A DNA stretch of 64,000 bases from Cylicocyclus nassatus (GCA_958299035.1 CATQJL010000316.1:28526012-28590011); one strand, 5' to 3'; numbered from the stretch's first letter, positions 1 through 11,689 are shown. Numbers and translations: made by a program. Notes: generated by a model not told the origin, from the letters alone.

Positions 1-560
1 TGTAAGTTATACATACTGTGCATATGCAGTTTGCTAGTGTTGCATCTGAATACTTTTGGCGATTCGCCAAATCGCGTCGCGACTGAAATCGCGTGAAGTA
101 TGCCCAGCCCTTTAGGCCTCGGGCAGAGTTCACGCAATTCCATCGTCGCGATTCGTTGCGACAGACAAGTGTTACGAGTTCATTGCATGCAGATCTTCTT
201 GCATTTTGGCTGTGATAGTTTTCCAACCAAACTAATCGTACTAACTAACACGACAGAAATACAAAAAGAATGGCTTGCAGTGATAGTGTTATAGTTGTCT
301 AGTCGCGATCAAATGGCAACGAATTTGCGTGAACTCTGCCCTAGGCCTTAGGCCCCGGAAAGACGTCACGCGACTCAATCGTCGCGATCTAATCGCCAAG
401 ATTTCCATTTATTTTCACTTCACATTCAAAAATTTCAAGCTGGAAAAGTATCACAACCGAATGCAAGTTGATCGGCATGGAATGATGTTGTAACAGTTGT
501 CTCGTCGCGATTCAGTCGCGACGAGCAAATCGCGTGAAGTCTGCCCGAGGGCTTAGGGTA
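1..560. repeat. Cluster of MITE-like inverted-repeat units (family A)
   Basis: The stretch is built from diverged copies of one motif set: CTGCCC or ATGCCC next to AGGCCT, then TCGCGTGAAGT or its complement, then a TCGTCGCGATT-like run. Inward-facing pairs occur at about 117..352 and again at about 350..556, as expected for tandem or nested short inverted-repeat elements. Diverged members lie at 20722..20810 and 40478..40693. No coding frame is supported. Confidence 0.6.
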
Positions 561-2870
561 TCAAGATAGACTCTGCTACGCTTGTGGATAGCATCCTGAA
601 GAAAGAATTGTTGGCCTGGACCAATATCCTTTTGTCGGGAGCCTTTTGCTCTCAGCAGGCTAGCGCACCTGCGCACAAAGCGAAGATTGTTCAAGCATGG
701 CTCCAAAGCAACGCTGGACTTCATTACTCCTGATGGCCTCCGTAGTGGCCGGATCGGAATATCCTCGGCTACAGCTTGTGATCAGTTCTTTAGCTTAAAG
801 CCTGCGCTCACCTACGCAAGACTGTAGAGTCTTTGTGTCGTGATCTCCAAAATGCGTGAGAGGAGATTGACGTGGCACCTCCGGGCCACCATGAACGCTT
901 TCCCAAGCGTTTCCAAGTTTGTGTCCGCATCAAGGGATGGAACTTTGATTGTAAAGCCAATTTTATGTAACAGACAAGTAAACATAATTTATTTCATGTG
1001 ATCATCTTGTCTAGCTTCGTCATTACGATAATAAATACCGTGTTCAAGACTTTCCCCAACCTTGTAGTTTTTACAACCAGTTTGAGGCTTACAGTCGTTG
1101 GTTTTGGCAATCAATATGAGACCGTGCAAAGTGAAGCTAGTTTGAGAGTAGAGTAGTCTAATTTGTAAGGGTTGGGCAAAACTGCGCGGCGTACGCTGCT
1201 TCGCGACGCACGCAGCGTACACACTCCCCCCCCCCCAAAATTTTATGGACGTGCGGTGCGTAGGCTGCGTGCGTTGCATAAGTCGCGCAGTCTGGCTCGT
1301 CTCTAAAGGCAATAGTAGATAGTAGGCGATAGAAATAGGAACTACCAGAAAAATATCGACTTATTTTCGATATGCGGTGTTCCAGCAAGAGGAACGTTGT
1401 GTGCCTGTTTGCTTTCTTCTTTTGAAAACCTGGCAGCAATTACGCGGAGATTCGACTGCCATGATCACAAAGTAAGGTTTCTATGCGGCTGCTGCCATTT
1501 TCAAGGAGTATTGCACTTCTTAAAAAAATGCATCGAACACACAATATGACCAGCGATTTTTTGCCTGTTTTACTGACGACCGACCGTCTCCGATGTTTGG
1601 CGACCGCTCATGGCTGATACTGGATTGCCATGTCATCCTTGTTTGATCGGCGACTTGACTTCGGCGGCATTCGCGACTGCTAATATCGGTAGTAATTATC
1701 GCCAGATTTGAGCAAAAGATCAACAGAAGTCTTTCATCCCCCGCCCACCTGGAAGCCTCGAAACGATTCCCTCTTCCTTCTCCTAACCTTCGAAACCTCA
1801 GATTGCGAATTTCAGGAGCTATTATCCTCTCTTAAAGTTTTTTTAATTTTTGAAGCCTGTACGCCCAATTTTTCTGGGCCCAGGGCTCGGCATGAGGTGG
1901 CTTTCTCAATTTTTCAAAAAGAGTTCTTCATAAAGTTTGCCTCAAAACACGACATCACCTATGACGCGATCATGAATGGATCAAAAAGAATAACGAAAAA
2001 TAATGAAACAAAACATAAAAGCAACATTGAACGGATGAAAAAGAACTAAAGATTTTTGTATTTCCGAATTGGCGGCATGCTGTGTCCGGCGCGCACCGTT
2101 GCGCGCTTGGAGCGGGCTTGCCACCGCCGGGGGTACAAAAATTCAAAAACTCAGTTGTATGGTCCTTGATATCGAACAAAGTTATGTAAAGCATGTGAAA
2201 AAATAATTTGGAGGAAGGAAAATTTATGACTTTTTTGAAGCCACCTATAAATCCGAAAAAGTTTGCCACGCCTCCAGTCCTCATAATTTTTTCATAATTT
2301 TTCGTACATAGTCCTAATTCTCTATTGCCCATCTTCACGCCAATTTTGGTGTCATTTCATTTTCTGTTCGCTGTAAACAAGTCTTTTGTTTATTTTAAGG
2401 CAGATTTGAATTAACGCGCTCAATTGGGAAACCTCTCGAAACAAGAATTTTTTGGTTTTTGCAGGAATGGGATCGATAAGGCAGGAATGACAACTTTTGT
2501 CCTTTAGAAGCTGAAAGATGACATAAAGGGAGAAGGCGATTGTGTATGTGTGTGTGTGGGGGGGGGGGGAGGAAAGGGGCCGCTTAAAGGATTCCTCTTG
2601 CTTTTTATTCCGAAACAATGCCCAGCTTGCCTCAAGCCACCTGTGCCAAGCCTTGGTCAACCCTGGCGATCGCCAATATTGGCGACTGATTTCGGCGAGG
2701 ACATTAAGATACACATCCATTGGACAAGAAAAGCATAGCAGTGATCATAGCTATATTTAGGCGCGCTCGCCAACATTGGTGATCAGCGATCAGGGAGACA
2801 TCACCTGCAATATTTCAGCGCTTTTCTCAATTTCTAAATTATGTTTTTATCGAAATGTAATCATCTACCC
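561..2870. other. Intergenic, no gene recognised
   Basis: No open frame here has coding-like codon use or splice sites that join sensibly. It holds a GC-rich imperfect foldback at about 1172..1292, around a poly-C run at 1224..1236. GATCGCCAATATTGGCGAC-type motifs near 1600..1690 and 2665..2800 also occur at 5700..5900. A poly-G run sits near 2558. Confidence 0.5.
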
Positions 2871-3000
2871 TAGCTCGCACTAAGCGTTTTCAAATTATTT
2901 TTGCTTGACGGACAAATGACGTGACTTTGCGCACTACATCATGAAGGATCTTATCTAAATCATTTTCAGCCCAACGGTAAAAAGCGCTTAGTGCGAGCTA
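2871..3000. mobile_element. 130-bp MITE with TA-flanked terminal inverted repeats
   Basis: The element starts TAGCTCGCACTAAGCG and ends CGCTTAGTGCGAGCTA, a perfect 16-bp terminal inverted repeat. The outermost TA at each end fits a TA target duplication, as in Tc1/mariner-type elements. It is too short to encode a transposase, so it would be non-autonomous. Confidence 0.8.
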
Positions 3001-3194
3001 TCGCAGCATGCGTCTTGCAGTGATGTGAAGTTTACCGCATATTATTGAAAGGAAACAATTTTATAACGGCTCATGCTTTCTTAGGAAATCGGAGCACACT
3101 AGATAATAAGCAGCGGCCTTTACTACTGCGGCTGGGCTTGCGCTTCCATGGGCCAGCCGGAGAACCGCTACAGTAAGACTGGGTTTTCATACAG

Positions 3195-3458
3195 ATCCGT
3201 AAGTTCCGAAGCACTTCCAGCACAGCGCTCGAACTGTATGCCATGATGGAACTGCCCCGGAACTTATTTATCGGTATGAACCCGGCCCAAATCAAGAGCC
3301 TCGGTTGGCTGCCGCATGAGTTGGAGCCCTCGATTCGCTTAATGTACTTTAGTGTTATTCACCAAGGACCACAGGAGGTTGTACTACAGCGGGTAAAGCG
3401 CTTTATTTACTACATTGATTTTAGGCAAGTCTGTGCCAGCTGCAAATACCGGCCATAG
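3195..3458 (+). pseudogene. Coding-like fragment, unrecognised
   Basis: An open plus-strand frame follows a CATACAG acceptor-like site and reads IRKFRSTSSTALELYAMM, then LPRNLF, WLPHELEP and VVLQRVKRFIYYID before a stop. Codon use looks coding (many C/G third positions among AT-rich neighbours). A GC-type donor (TTTTAG followed by GCAAGT) lies near 3423, so the true exon may end there. No partner exons were found on either side. It could be a relic exon or part of a gene whose other exons I cannot see. The overlapping minus-strand frame is also open, which lowers confidence. Confidence 0.3.
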
Positions 3459-5215
3459 TGAGCCCGCAGTAGTGAATTAGGGGCCGCAGCTCGTCAATGC
3501 CATGTCTGAGCAGTGTAGATAAAGCTCACCGTTAGCTTGACTACAATTCGCAAACTATCGGAGGCAAAGTAAAGTATAAAATAAACTAATGCTATCCTTT
3601 TTTCATCAAGCAACAATGTTATTATTATGGTGGATTACTGATGATAACGATAAGCTTATCTTCATACTTTGATGAATACTTGCTGCATTAAAAATGCTGA
3701 GTGGTTGTCCCTGGTACATTTGAGTTCCAGCTGAATCGAAAGTGCTTTCCACCATTTTTGTCTTCTCTTACTGATTATTGGTGCGTAAAAGGATAAAACC
3801 AGGCAAAGATTCAAACAGTTTTCAGTATATGGGAATGCGAAATATTTACTGAGTAAGACCTCTCTGAAAGGATCATAAAGTTAGTTTGGGTTTGAAACTT
3901 GCAGTTCTGAACAAGCCAAGACACGCAAGAGGTAGCTACAGTTGAATCATGCTCATTTGCAGCTGCAATACATTGCCAATCATTGAGTCCCCTTCCCCCC
4001 CCCCCCAAGTACCATAAACCTAATTTTAGCTATCCACTGCTATTTGATATTTGATATTTGATATTAATTGCACATAAGTGCGCCATTTCAATCATAATGC
4101 TTCAAGTATAGACTATAAAAACAAAAAATCCAGTAGAATAGAGAAAAAAGATGTTGGAACAGAAATAATAGGAAGAAGAACGTCAAAACATCAAGAAAAA
4201 TCGACATATTTTAACCGCAACAATATGGCATCACGTAGTTTAGGCCAATCTGGATAAAAGTGTGATGAAGGCTTGTATTTGACTGCTCCATGATTATAAC
4301 TATCAGAATAGAATAATGTGATCCATGGAGATGGATTTATGCCCCCTTTTGCCAGCAAAATGATTTTGATTAACAAACAGCCAAGATTTGATGGTGGCTG
4401 TACTTTTTGAATTAACCAGACCAGTAAGCCAGATTGAGCAATGATTCTAAGCGAATTGCAATAAGGTTTGTAGTGAATAGGTAATTCATAAATGAGCGGG
4501 AAGAATGAAATTTGGTGATTGTTATCTGTGGAGAAGGCAATTATGCCAACTCATTTGCCAGCAGAAGATGCTCTTGCAATAATAACATAACAAAGCGGGG
4601 CTCGGTTGGTGAAGTAATATTGATCAACCTTGCCCAAATGATTCCGGGGAGAGTCCAATGACTCCGAAAAAATATCAAGTAGTTTCACTTTTTGTAACTC
4701 AATTAGAAGCAAGTCAACAAGCTGTATTGAATAGAGAAGCAAACTGATTAGACCCAAACTAACGTGACGGCAATATTGGGTTACTAAGACATATAAAAAA
4801 ATTAATATTGAAAAAAAGAACAGAAATTGATGGTTGTATTTGGTATGCACGCCCTCCTATCTCCTTCACTGCATTGTGATTATAGATTTCTTTGCCAATA
4901 ACAACTTCTTGAGTAATACCATTCTCAGTAGACATGTCTACCAGTACAGCTGAAGGAAAGAAAGTTACTCTAAGAAAGTATTACTGACTAAACAGAAGTT
5001 GCTGCAAATCAACTTTCCTTAATTTTGATTTGAAACTAAAGCAGGTCGAACTGAGAATGCTCGAAGGTAAATGCTGTAACCATCTCGCTCCTCGGCAAAA
5101 TAAGTTGCTGTACGTCAGCAAAAATTGCCTTCTTTTGATCCTGTTGTAATGCAAACTGAAAGAAGAGGAGCGTGGACTGGTAGGCATAAAAACCCAGTAC
5201 TTGCTTGCAGGAATC
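3459..5215. other. Intergenic, AT-rich, nothing recognised
   Basis: No coding exon or element with clear ends was found. A poly-C run lies at about 3994..4005, and a short tandem TTTGATAT repeat at about 4040..4065. Confidence 0.4.
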
Positions 5216-5258
5216 CTTAATTCTTTCCGTAGTACTCGAAGTACCACGGAAAGAATTA
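5216..5258. repeat. Near-perfect hairpin
   Basis: The sequence reads TTAATTCTTTCCGTAGTAC, then TCGA, then the reverse complement of the left arm with one mismatch. It is one of several isolated high-identity short hairpins in the window. Confidence 0.75.
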
Positions 5259-5484
5259 AGTACTATTTCACTCAAAGCAATGTCCAGTTGACAAGTCATC
5301 TACCTGTTCAGCAGGTTTTACTAATGTAAGATTCTCTGTGGCTTAGCTAATAACGTGAGTTTATCTTGTTTTTTGTTATGTGTATCCCATTTCCATTGAG
5401 ATCGGGTAAGCGGCAAACGCTGAGGACTCGTTAGCCGTGGAAAGCGCCCGTCCCCCTCAACCATACATGGCACTCACCACTCAC

Positions 5485-5606
5485 CCATCTTTGGGACCGG
5501 CCAGTTGCCGGCAACGGTTGTCGAAGATGTCGGCGTTGCTGAGGTTGTAGATAGTGCCGGTCGTGTAGGACCACATGATAGCCTCCACGCGATCTTTGAG
5601 CTGTCC
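5485..5606 (-). CDS. Orphan exon, strongly codon-biased, unrecognised product
   Basis: On the minus strand a GGGGTCAG acceptor at 5607..5608 is followed by 122 nt of open frame. It reads GQLKDRVEAIMWSYTTG, TIYNLSNADIFDNRCRQL and AGPKDG, and ends at a GTGAGT donor (phase 2). Nearly all codons end in C or G (ATC, TAC, AAC, GAC, CTC, CTG, ACC), as in highly expressed nematode genes and quite unlike the neighbourhood. No adjoining exon was found in the flanks. A repeat block begins about 35 bp away at 5640. It is either an isolated exon of a gene with distant exons or an exon fragment carried here by a mobile element. I do not recognise the protein. Confidence 0.5.
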
Positions 5607-5639
5607 CTGACCCCGGCAACACCGCCAACCTCGACAAAC

Positions 5640-5922
5640 AGTCAACAGTCGACAAACAGTCGCCGAACAAGTTACCACACGTCAGATCGATACATATCAA
5701 ACATGTAGTCGCCGATATTGGCGATCGCCAGTCGTTACGACGGGCGATCGCCAGCCCTACGACGGGCGATCGCCAGTCGCCGTGTTGGCGACTACACATT
5801 AAATGTGTATCGATTGGACGTGTGGTAACTTGTTAGCGATCGATACGCATAGAAGACACAGTCGCCAGTATTGGCGACTGGCGATCTCCCGTCGCCATGC
5901 TATACTCCTCGAGGAGTATAGC
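5640..5922. repeat. GCGATCGCCAGTCG repeat block with terminal palindrome
   Basis: The block holds at least four copies of a GCGATCGCCAGTCG-like unit around 5708..5795, and a mirrored set (CAGTCGCCAGTATTGGCGAC) at 5859..5883. It ends with a perfect 24-bp palindrome, GCTATACTCCTCGAGGAGTA followed by TAGC, at about 5899..5922. Flanking pieces (TCGATACATATCAAACATG, then ACATTAAATGTGTATCGAT) are also partly inverted. It looks like a short inverted-repeat element. Related motifs occur near 1600 and 2670. Confidence 0.55.
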
Positions 5923-7835
5923 GCCTGCCTCACTCTTAATTTTGTCAAAAAAGTGCACAAATATCTTCTGTTCTATAGTCTCTTTCCAAGTACATTACCT
6001 CTCAATATCGCATGACTTTCTAGAACACTTCACCGGAAACGATTTTTGGAAGGAGCGTGAATTGAATCTAAACGTGTTATTTTCCTGACGAGTGGCAGGT
6101 ATAATAGACTTCATCCGTCTAGTCACTTCGGTGCGATGAACTTGGTACAAAAGCGGTAACGTCATTTTGTAGGGCTTGCTTTGCTCTATAGAATAGTACA
6201 TACACTACATGTTCTTGGGGTGTGCCTCTTGCGATGCCACGACAAGGAAATAAAAAGCGACATTCTTTTTTTTCCAACCTAGTATAAACAATTCAGTCAA
6301 ATTGCACATTTGGATATTTCGAGACCCATTTGCCCTTTCACTTCTCCCTCTCCTTTCTATCCGCCACTGAGACCAGGCCGACACAGATCGATTGGAGCAG
6401 ATTGGACTTCGTTTTTTGATAAAAAGCGAAAGGGATATCATTTTGCGGGGTGTCGTAGGCTCGAAAAAAATTGTGTACTGCATTACTAGCGAAATATGTG
6501 GAGAAAAATGCACATACAGTATGCAAGAGGCAGCACATTTCTGTAATGCCAAAAGCGACCACTCAGTGACGCACAAGCTTCAAAGAGCTATTATATGATG
6601 GACTCTATCATGTCTTGCGGAAAGCTCGCGCGATTTGAAAGCAAAGCCAAAATTGACAAATTGCTTGTTTACAACGTAGAGACAAGCATATTACACCAAA
6701 TTTGGATAGGCACAGAATATTGTTAGAGTAAGAATATTGTAAAAAGCTTTGAAAACTTATGTGACGTAGTACGCTTTCCGAAATTAGAAAATCCATACGG
6801 CCACCAGACGATCTGGGATCGTTTGGAGCACATATATTTGTAAGTTCGCATAAGTGGATTCTTCTATCATGAACGGATTTCCCGGTCAAGAATCTGTCAC
6901 TGAGCTTGAAGACATTTTCATCCCGTTGTATTTGCTTTGTTTTCTGCCCTATTTTTTTTCTTTGCCCCACTTTGAATTTTCACTTTTATTTCAAGTTTTT
7001 TTCTTTCAAACTATTTTTTAACACGTTGACGACCATAGCCTTTTTCGGACCAGCCAACAATTTTCAGATAAAATCACGCACAATTCCATCTACAGTACAC
7101 CTACAGTAGCGTTGGGATGCTGGCAAAAACGGTAGAGGTTATATTTAGATCCAGCATAAAAGAAAACTCCCAGAGTTCGTTTGGCACAAATTAGTAGCCA
7201 TTCAAATCAGAGTTATGGTGTGTCAAGACTTAACACACCATGTGTGTCAAGCGGTCGTCAATGTGTTAATCAGGGAGAGTTTGTTTTCAGAATCTCTAAA
7301 AATCGAAAACTTTAAAGCAAAAACGCGATCAACAATATTCCGCCTGGCTTTTGATTTCATTGCTTGTAGATTGTTCAAGATAGGATTTCTAACATAGAAC
7401 CAGTAGGCGCAGCGCTTCGTACTGAGTACAAAAAGAGAAACCTACTCAACTTAGAAACAAAGTTATTCGAAAATGAACGTCCCACTTGAGGGCCCAATCT
7501 TTGAACACCTCAGAAATCGCTAAGTTTGGAAGAAAATGAGGCAAAGTCTGGTTTATCAAGAGGTGGTCACATAAACGTAGATTTGAACATAGTAGAATCT
7601 TGAATTTACGACATTAGAATATTCCTTACAAAGCAAGGATTCCAAAATCAAATTCTGTTTTTTCTGCTAGACTGTATCAAATCTAGACCAATTTCGAAGT
7701 TAGTGCGAAAACTTCAGTTTTTGCCGTCAAAACCCACTAAACGTAAATTTAAAAAAAGACAGTGTCCTAAGTTTTGTATGAGTGGAATAATCACTTGAAG
7801 CTAATTTTACACAAACTATGCTTCTTATCATCTAA
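5923..7835. other. Intergenic, nothing recognised
   Basis: Several 60 to 120 residue frames exist on both strands but lack coding codon bias or joinable splice sites. A short hairpin with TGGTGTGT arms lies at about 7216..7241. Confidence 0.4.
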
Positions 7836-7873
7836 CCAGTGCTTTACCTCTGCTTCGCAGAGGTTCGCACTGG
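7836..7873. repeat. 38-bp hairpin repeat, copy 1
   Basis: The sequence is a nested hairpin: CCAGTGC, then CCTCTGCTTCGCAGAGG, then GCACTGG. The same hairpin occurs in the opposite orientation at 20589..20626 with only small changes, so it is a dispersed repeat and not a chance palindrome. Confidence 0.7.
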
Positions 7874-8024
7874 CTATCATGAACCGTAGTAAACTCACTG
7901 TCTCAGAGCTTGTCCCTCAAATCATTGTTCGGTTGCTGCAACGTGGGAGCAGTAGTTAAAAATGAACCATACTCGCTATCTCAACCTCACATGCTGTTTA
8001 TTATTGTAAATCATTCCTCACTGT

Positions 8025-8465
8025 GTCAAGTCACGGAAAAAGTTTTATACAATGAAAGTCGCGCCAATCATGAAGAAAATACAGGAGAAGCGACTTCGTT
8101 GGTACGGACATGTAAGAAGAAAGGAAGATGATCACGTCGCTAGATTAGCAATGTCTGTGGAAGTCCCCGGAAAAAGACTCAGAGGAAGACCGAAGCTAAG
8201 ATGGATTGATAAAGTTAATGCAGACTTGAACGAACTTGACTTAAATGAACATCAAGCTGAAGACTACGAAGAATGGAGAAGACTCACAAGAGTAAAAGAG
8301 TAGTGATCAAATTAATTCGCTGATTCTTGTTGTGTGTTTATAACATGATTACTTCATTGTTTTTTCATAAAAGCTTGAACGTATTGAAAAAAAAAAGAAA
8401 ATGAAATAAAGAGCAGCGGACCCCGTACTAGGGAAGAACGCTAGGATAAAAAAAAAAAAAAAAAA
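8025..8465 (+). mobile_element. 5'-truncated LINE (RTE-like) insertion with poly(A) tail
   Basis: The insert is flanked by a perfect 12-bp target duplication, ATTCCTCACTGT, at 8013..8024 and 8466..8477. It ends in a run of about 18 A, with an AATAAA at 8404..8409. The frame at 8052..8303 encodes the C-terminal tail of a non-LTR reverse transcriptase polyprotein, with the family motif KRLRWYGHVRR, then DDHVARLA, then PGKRLRGRPKLRWIDKV. The catalytic reverse transcriptase and endonuclease are absent, so it is a dead-on-arrival copy. The intact target duplication and open tail frame suggest a recent insertion. Confidence 0.9.
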
Positions 8466-8477
8466 ATTCCTCACTGT

Positions 8478-9548
8478 AATTTCGTAACGGACAAACTCCA
8501 CACAACTTCAGATTAAGCCGCTTATTATAAGTCATGATACGGGCCATGATCTCAAAAATTTATAAAATTGAGATTTAGATGGTATCACATACTTCAACTT
8601 TGAAAAAAACAGTTATTTATTTCAGCAAAAATTGCGGAAATTGCTCTTGCATGACTTTTCCTTGCCTTTACGAAAACCTAGGTAGTAAAGTCTGCACTTG
8701 CGAAGGTGGATATACCAACAAAGCTAAGCGCAAATTCGATTTTTCCAAGCTTTATTGTGGAAATAGGCAACAAAAATTTTCGAATAACAATCTGCAATTA
8801 AGGCAGAGAAGAATGATGTGTGCATGGCTATTATAGCCGCTGAAATCAATCAATCTGGAATCAATCAATCGACCGTTCTTAGTACAACAAGCACTTCCAC
8901 GAGATACAATTTTAAGTCTCGCAGTGTTTATGAGTATGAAAGGTAGAAATTTTGCGCTAAATATATGAGCTAGCAATGAACGTGTGTTTGCTTCATAAAA
9001 CTTTATTCCGTTTCACTACTTCTTGTCATAAATGTTTCTTCCGTTGCTACTTGTTTTATTTATATCAACTTCAACTTCATTATTATCCCCTTACATTCAA
9101 ATTTAGATATTGGTTTGTTGAGCTCTTGTTTCGTTTCCAACATTTACAGATTTGAACGATCAGCTTCCAGTCAGCAAAAAAGCAGCAGAAAAGAAGTTTT
9201 GCTGACCAAGATCTCACATCAGGGCGAAAGAAAATTAGAGTGAGTTTTTGTAAGCATTTCCTCGTTGGACAAGCATCATTTTTGAAGTTGTGTAATAAGA
9301 AAAAAGTAATCTTCATGACATGCTCATCAAAAGCACATTGTTAATTGCTGAAAACTGGTGGCGCTTTAGCGGAAGCGTTTTTTCTTTAATTTGAAAAAAT
9401 GTCGACCCAAGAAGCATAGGTTCTTATGGCTGTTTTTATTCGCATTGCTGCTCTAAAAACATAAGAGAGCGAACTAAATCAGGCATTCGCGTCAAGCTGT
9501 TTAAATGCAGACATTTATTCACTTTAGAAGGACTCTCCTGAAAGCAGA
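8478..9548. other. Intergenic, nothing recognised
   Basis: An 85-residue cysteine-containing plus frame at 8579..8836 and a 77-residue minus frame at 9083..9316 lack supporting splice sites or coding bias. Confidence 0.35.
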
Positions 9549-10257
9549 AGACTTGAATCCGTCGGAGAAGAGATTGCAAAAGCAATGCCCGTGTCATCGG
9601 GTCCATGTGAACGTCCGCTAGCACAACTGCAGATTTGCTCCCTCTATATTGTTTGTAGGTCACTACTCTCAGAACAGGATGAAAGTACTCAAGGCCCACT
9701 GCAACCGATCGAAAGTGAGCAAGCTCCATTAATCTGGCAGCAGGATGGTTCAGATTTGAAGAGGAGGATTCCATCGAAGCGATCAAAATCAGACATTTTA
9801 GAGGCCATTCGGGGCCTTGGGTACAACAGAGTACTTTGCTGTCCTGTATGCTGGATTGGCTAGACGAATAATGTCCGGTGTCTTAATTCAGGTAACTAGT
9901 TCTATGCAGTATGGATTTATAACATGAAGCCTGTTTTAGAAAACGTTACATCACTGCACACGCTCAATAAAACAGTTTGGTCTTCAAGATCTATCCGCTT
10001 AGTGCATAGTGCTGAGACTCCTCGCTTAGGAACATTGTATGACAACATCGAGACAACCAGACTACTTGTGGAAGTTGCGATCGCGCATAGAGTGCAAGCG
10101 AATAAAGAAGAAGAATATCTGCTCAGACATGAAGATGTAATCAATGCTAGGTTTTAGCAGAGCTTACTGCTAACGAAAATTAGGGACTTAGGAGGTATTG
10201 AGACTAAGGCAAAGCAGCAACAAGCGTCCTGTCCCCGAAACTTCAGGGATAAGTTTT
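9549..10257 (+). pseudogene. Decayed coding segment, unrecognised
   Basis: One plus-strand frame stays protein-like for about 235 codons but is broken by stops near 9861, 9897 and 10156, and ends at a TAA near 10257. Blocks include RRLESVGEEIAKAM, KRSKSDILEAIRGLGYN, VTSLHTLNKTVWSSRSIRL, ETPRLGTLYDNIETTRLL and LLLTKIRDLGGIETKAKQQ. The middle block (9924..10155) has the clearest amino-acid pattern. No intron model removes all the stops, so decay is more likely than splicing. Further coding-like pieces in other frames follow at 10502..10657 (WTSDPSDIWNYAYRVSRVAR) and 10669..10910 (FILDALDLENSELHGARL). A 116-residue minus-strand frame at 9436..9786 overlaps and is a competing reading. The family is unknown to me. 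Confidence 0.4.
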
Positions 10258-11689
10258 AAGTTTGAAAATTCAAGAAAAGACCACATCATAGATGAAAGAG
10301 CGCCTTTCAAAGTAACAATATTTAAGATAATGATGCCAAAACAAAGTTGTTCATAGGAATTGAACTTGAATGAGCTTCAGAAGTTATGCACCTCCGAAAA
10401 TGACAAAAAACAACACCATGCTGCGGACCGTAGACTTCTTGAGGCACTATTTTAAACAGGTCAGTGGTTGATTTTACAAGAGGTAGCACCTTCCAGAATA
10501 TTTCTTTAAGGCCTGGACCTCTGATCCATCTGATATATGGAACTATGCCTACCGAGTCTCCAGAGTAGCGCGCAAGTCAGACTCAATCAATATCGAGGAG
10601 TCAGTGATTGAGGCAATTATCGGTACGTTACAGACAGTGAGAGACAGACGTTTATAAGAATCTCAGATTTTATACTGGACGCTCTTGATTTGGAAAATAG
10701 CGAGCTACACGGTGCTAGGCTTAACTCCTTGAAAGGCTCGAGAAATAAGTGCGCCAAGGCTTCTGAGATGTTTGTCGTTCAAACAGCAATTTTTAGCTTT
10801 TGGTTGTCTCTTGGCGGAAATGAGGAAGAAAGGGAGAAGAAATTTTTAAATTTATTGGAAAAAAGGAGTACGCAAAGAAGTTTTGGAGTACGCAAACACA
10901 AACGTGCATAGCAGAAGCGCTGTGAGCGTTTTTTTTTTGTTACGGGAATGTTTATTTAAAAATTATGTAGTGGTTTTAGTGAAGACGTTCGTTACTATAG
11001 ACTGCATGACGGCCATCTCATTGCTCCTAAAGTGATTATTGCATCAAAAATAATCACAACATTGCATTTTTATTACAGAAAAACAAGAAACGAGAAATCG
11101 CTTCACTCGCGAAAACAAGAATATGATGACCAAAGCAGAATGGAAATCTGCGAATTCCTTTTGATGTGTTCACCCTCGTTGCACATTTTTTTCTGTAATG
11201 CAATTTTTTCTGTAATGCAATTTTGCGCCTTCCTTTGAGCAGTTTCTTTGATGTTTTTCCGCTTTTTTGAGCCGTGTCTTAATGTATTTGGTGCAAAGCA
11301 AACGATGATATTATGTTATAATTTCTAAAATAAAACATATACTAAGCCTAGTGTGTATTATATTTCATCTTCAAATGTGTTGAACCCGAAGAAAAAGAAA
11401 GTATGATAAAGAAGGGGAAGTAAGGAAGTAAGGGAAAATGAGATCCTGAGAAAGAACCAACGGAGTGGTTGGCATTCTTCGCAACTTCCGCATGACCTCA
11501 TTTCGGAACTTCCGCAGCACGTTTGCGGAACTTCCGCAGGTGACCCGGCAGAACTTCCGCAAGCGCCCTGCGGAAGTTTCGGTAATTTGTCTGAGAAGGA
11601 ATGACAATCAGCAACTCAAGTCAAAAACCGATATTTGCCTAGTACCCCCCGCTCATCGTGATCCAGATTCATCTAAATGATTTGCAACT
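10258..11689. other. Coding-like relics, then intergenic sequence
   Basis: It contains the two possible relic exons described with the preceding pseudogene. A tandem duplication of TTTTTTCTGTAATGCAA occurs at about 11188..11222. A GC-rich run of GGAACTTCCGCA-like units (GCGGAAGTT and its complement) lies at about 11478..11580. Nothing else is recognised. Confidence 0.35.

Noticed and set aside
9436..9786. 116-residue minus-strand frame with a stop overlapping AATAAA, possible terminal exon
   Set aside because: The plus strand of the same stretch continues in the same frame as the clearer coding-like block at 9924..10155, so the minus frame is more likely a shadow. No upstream minus exon was found.
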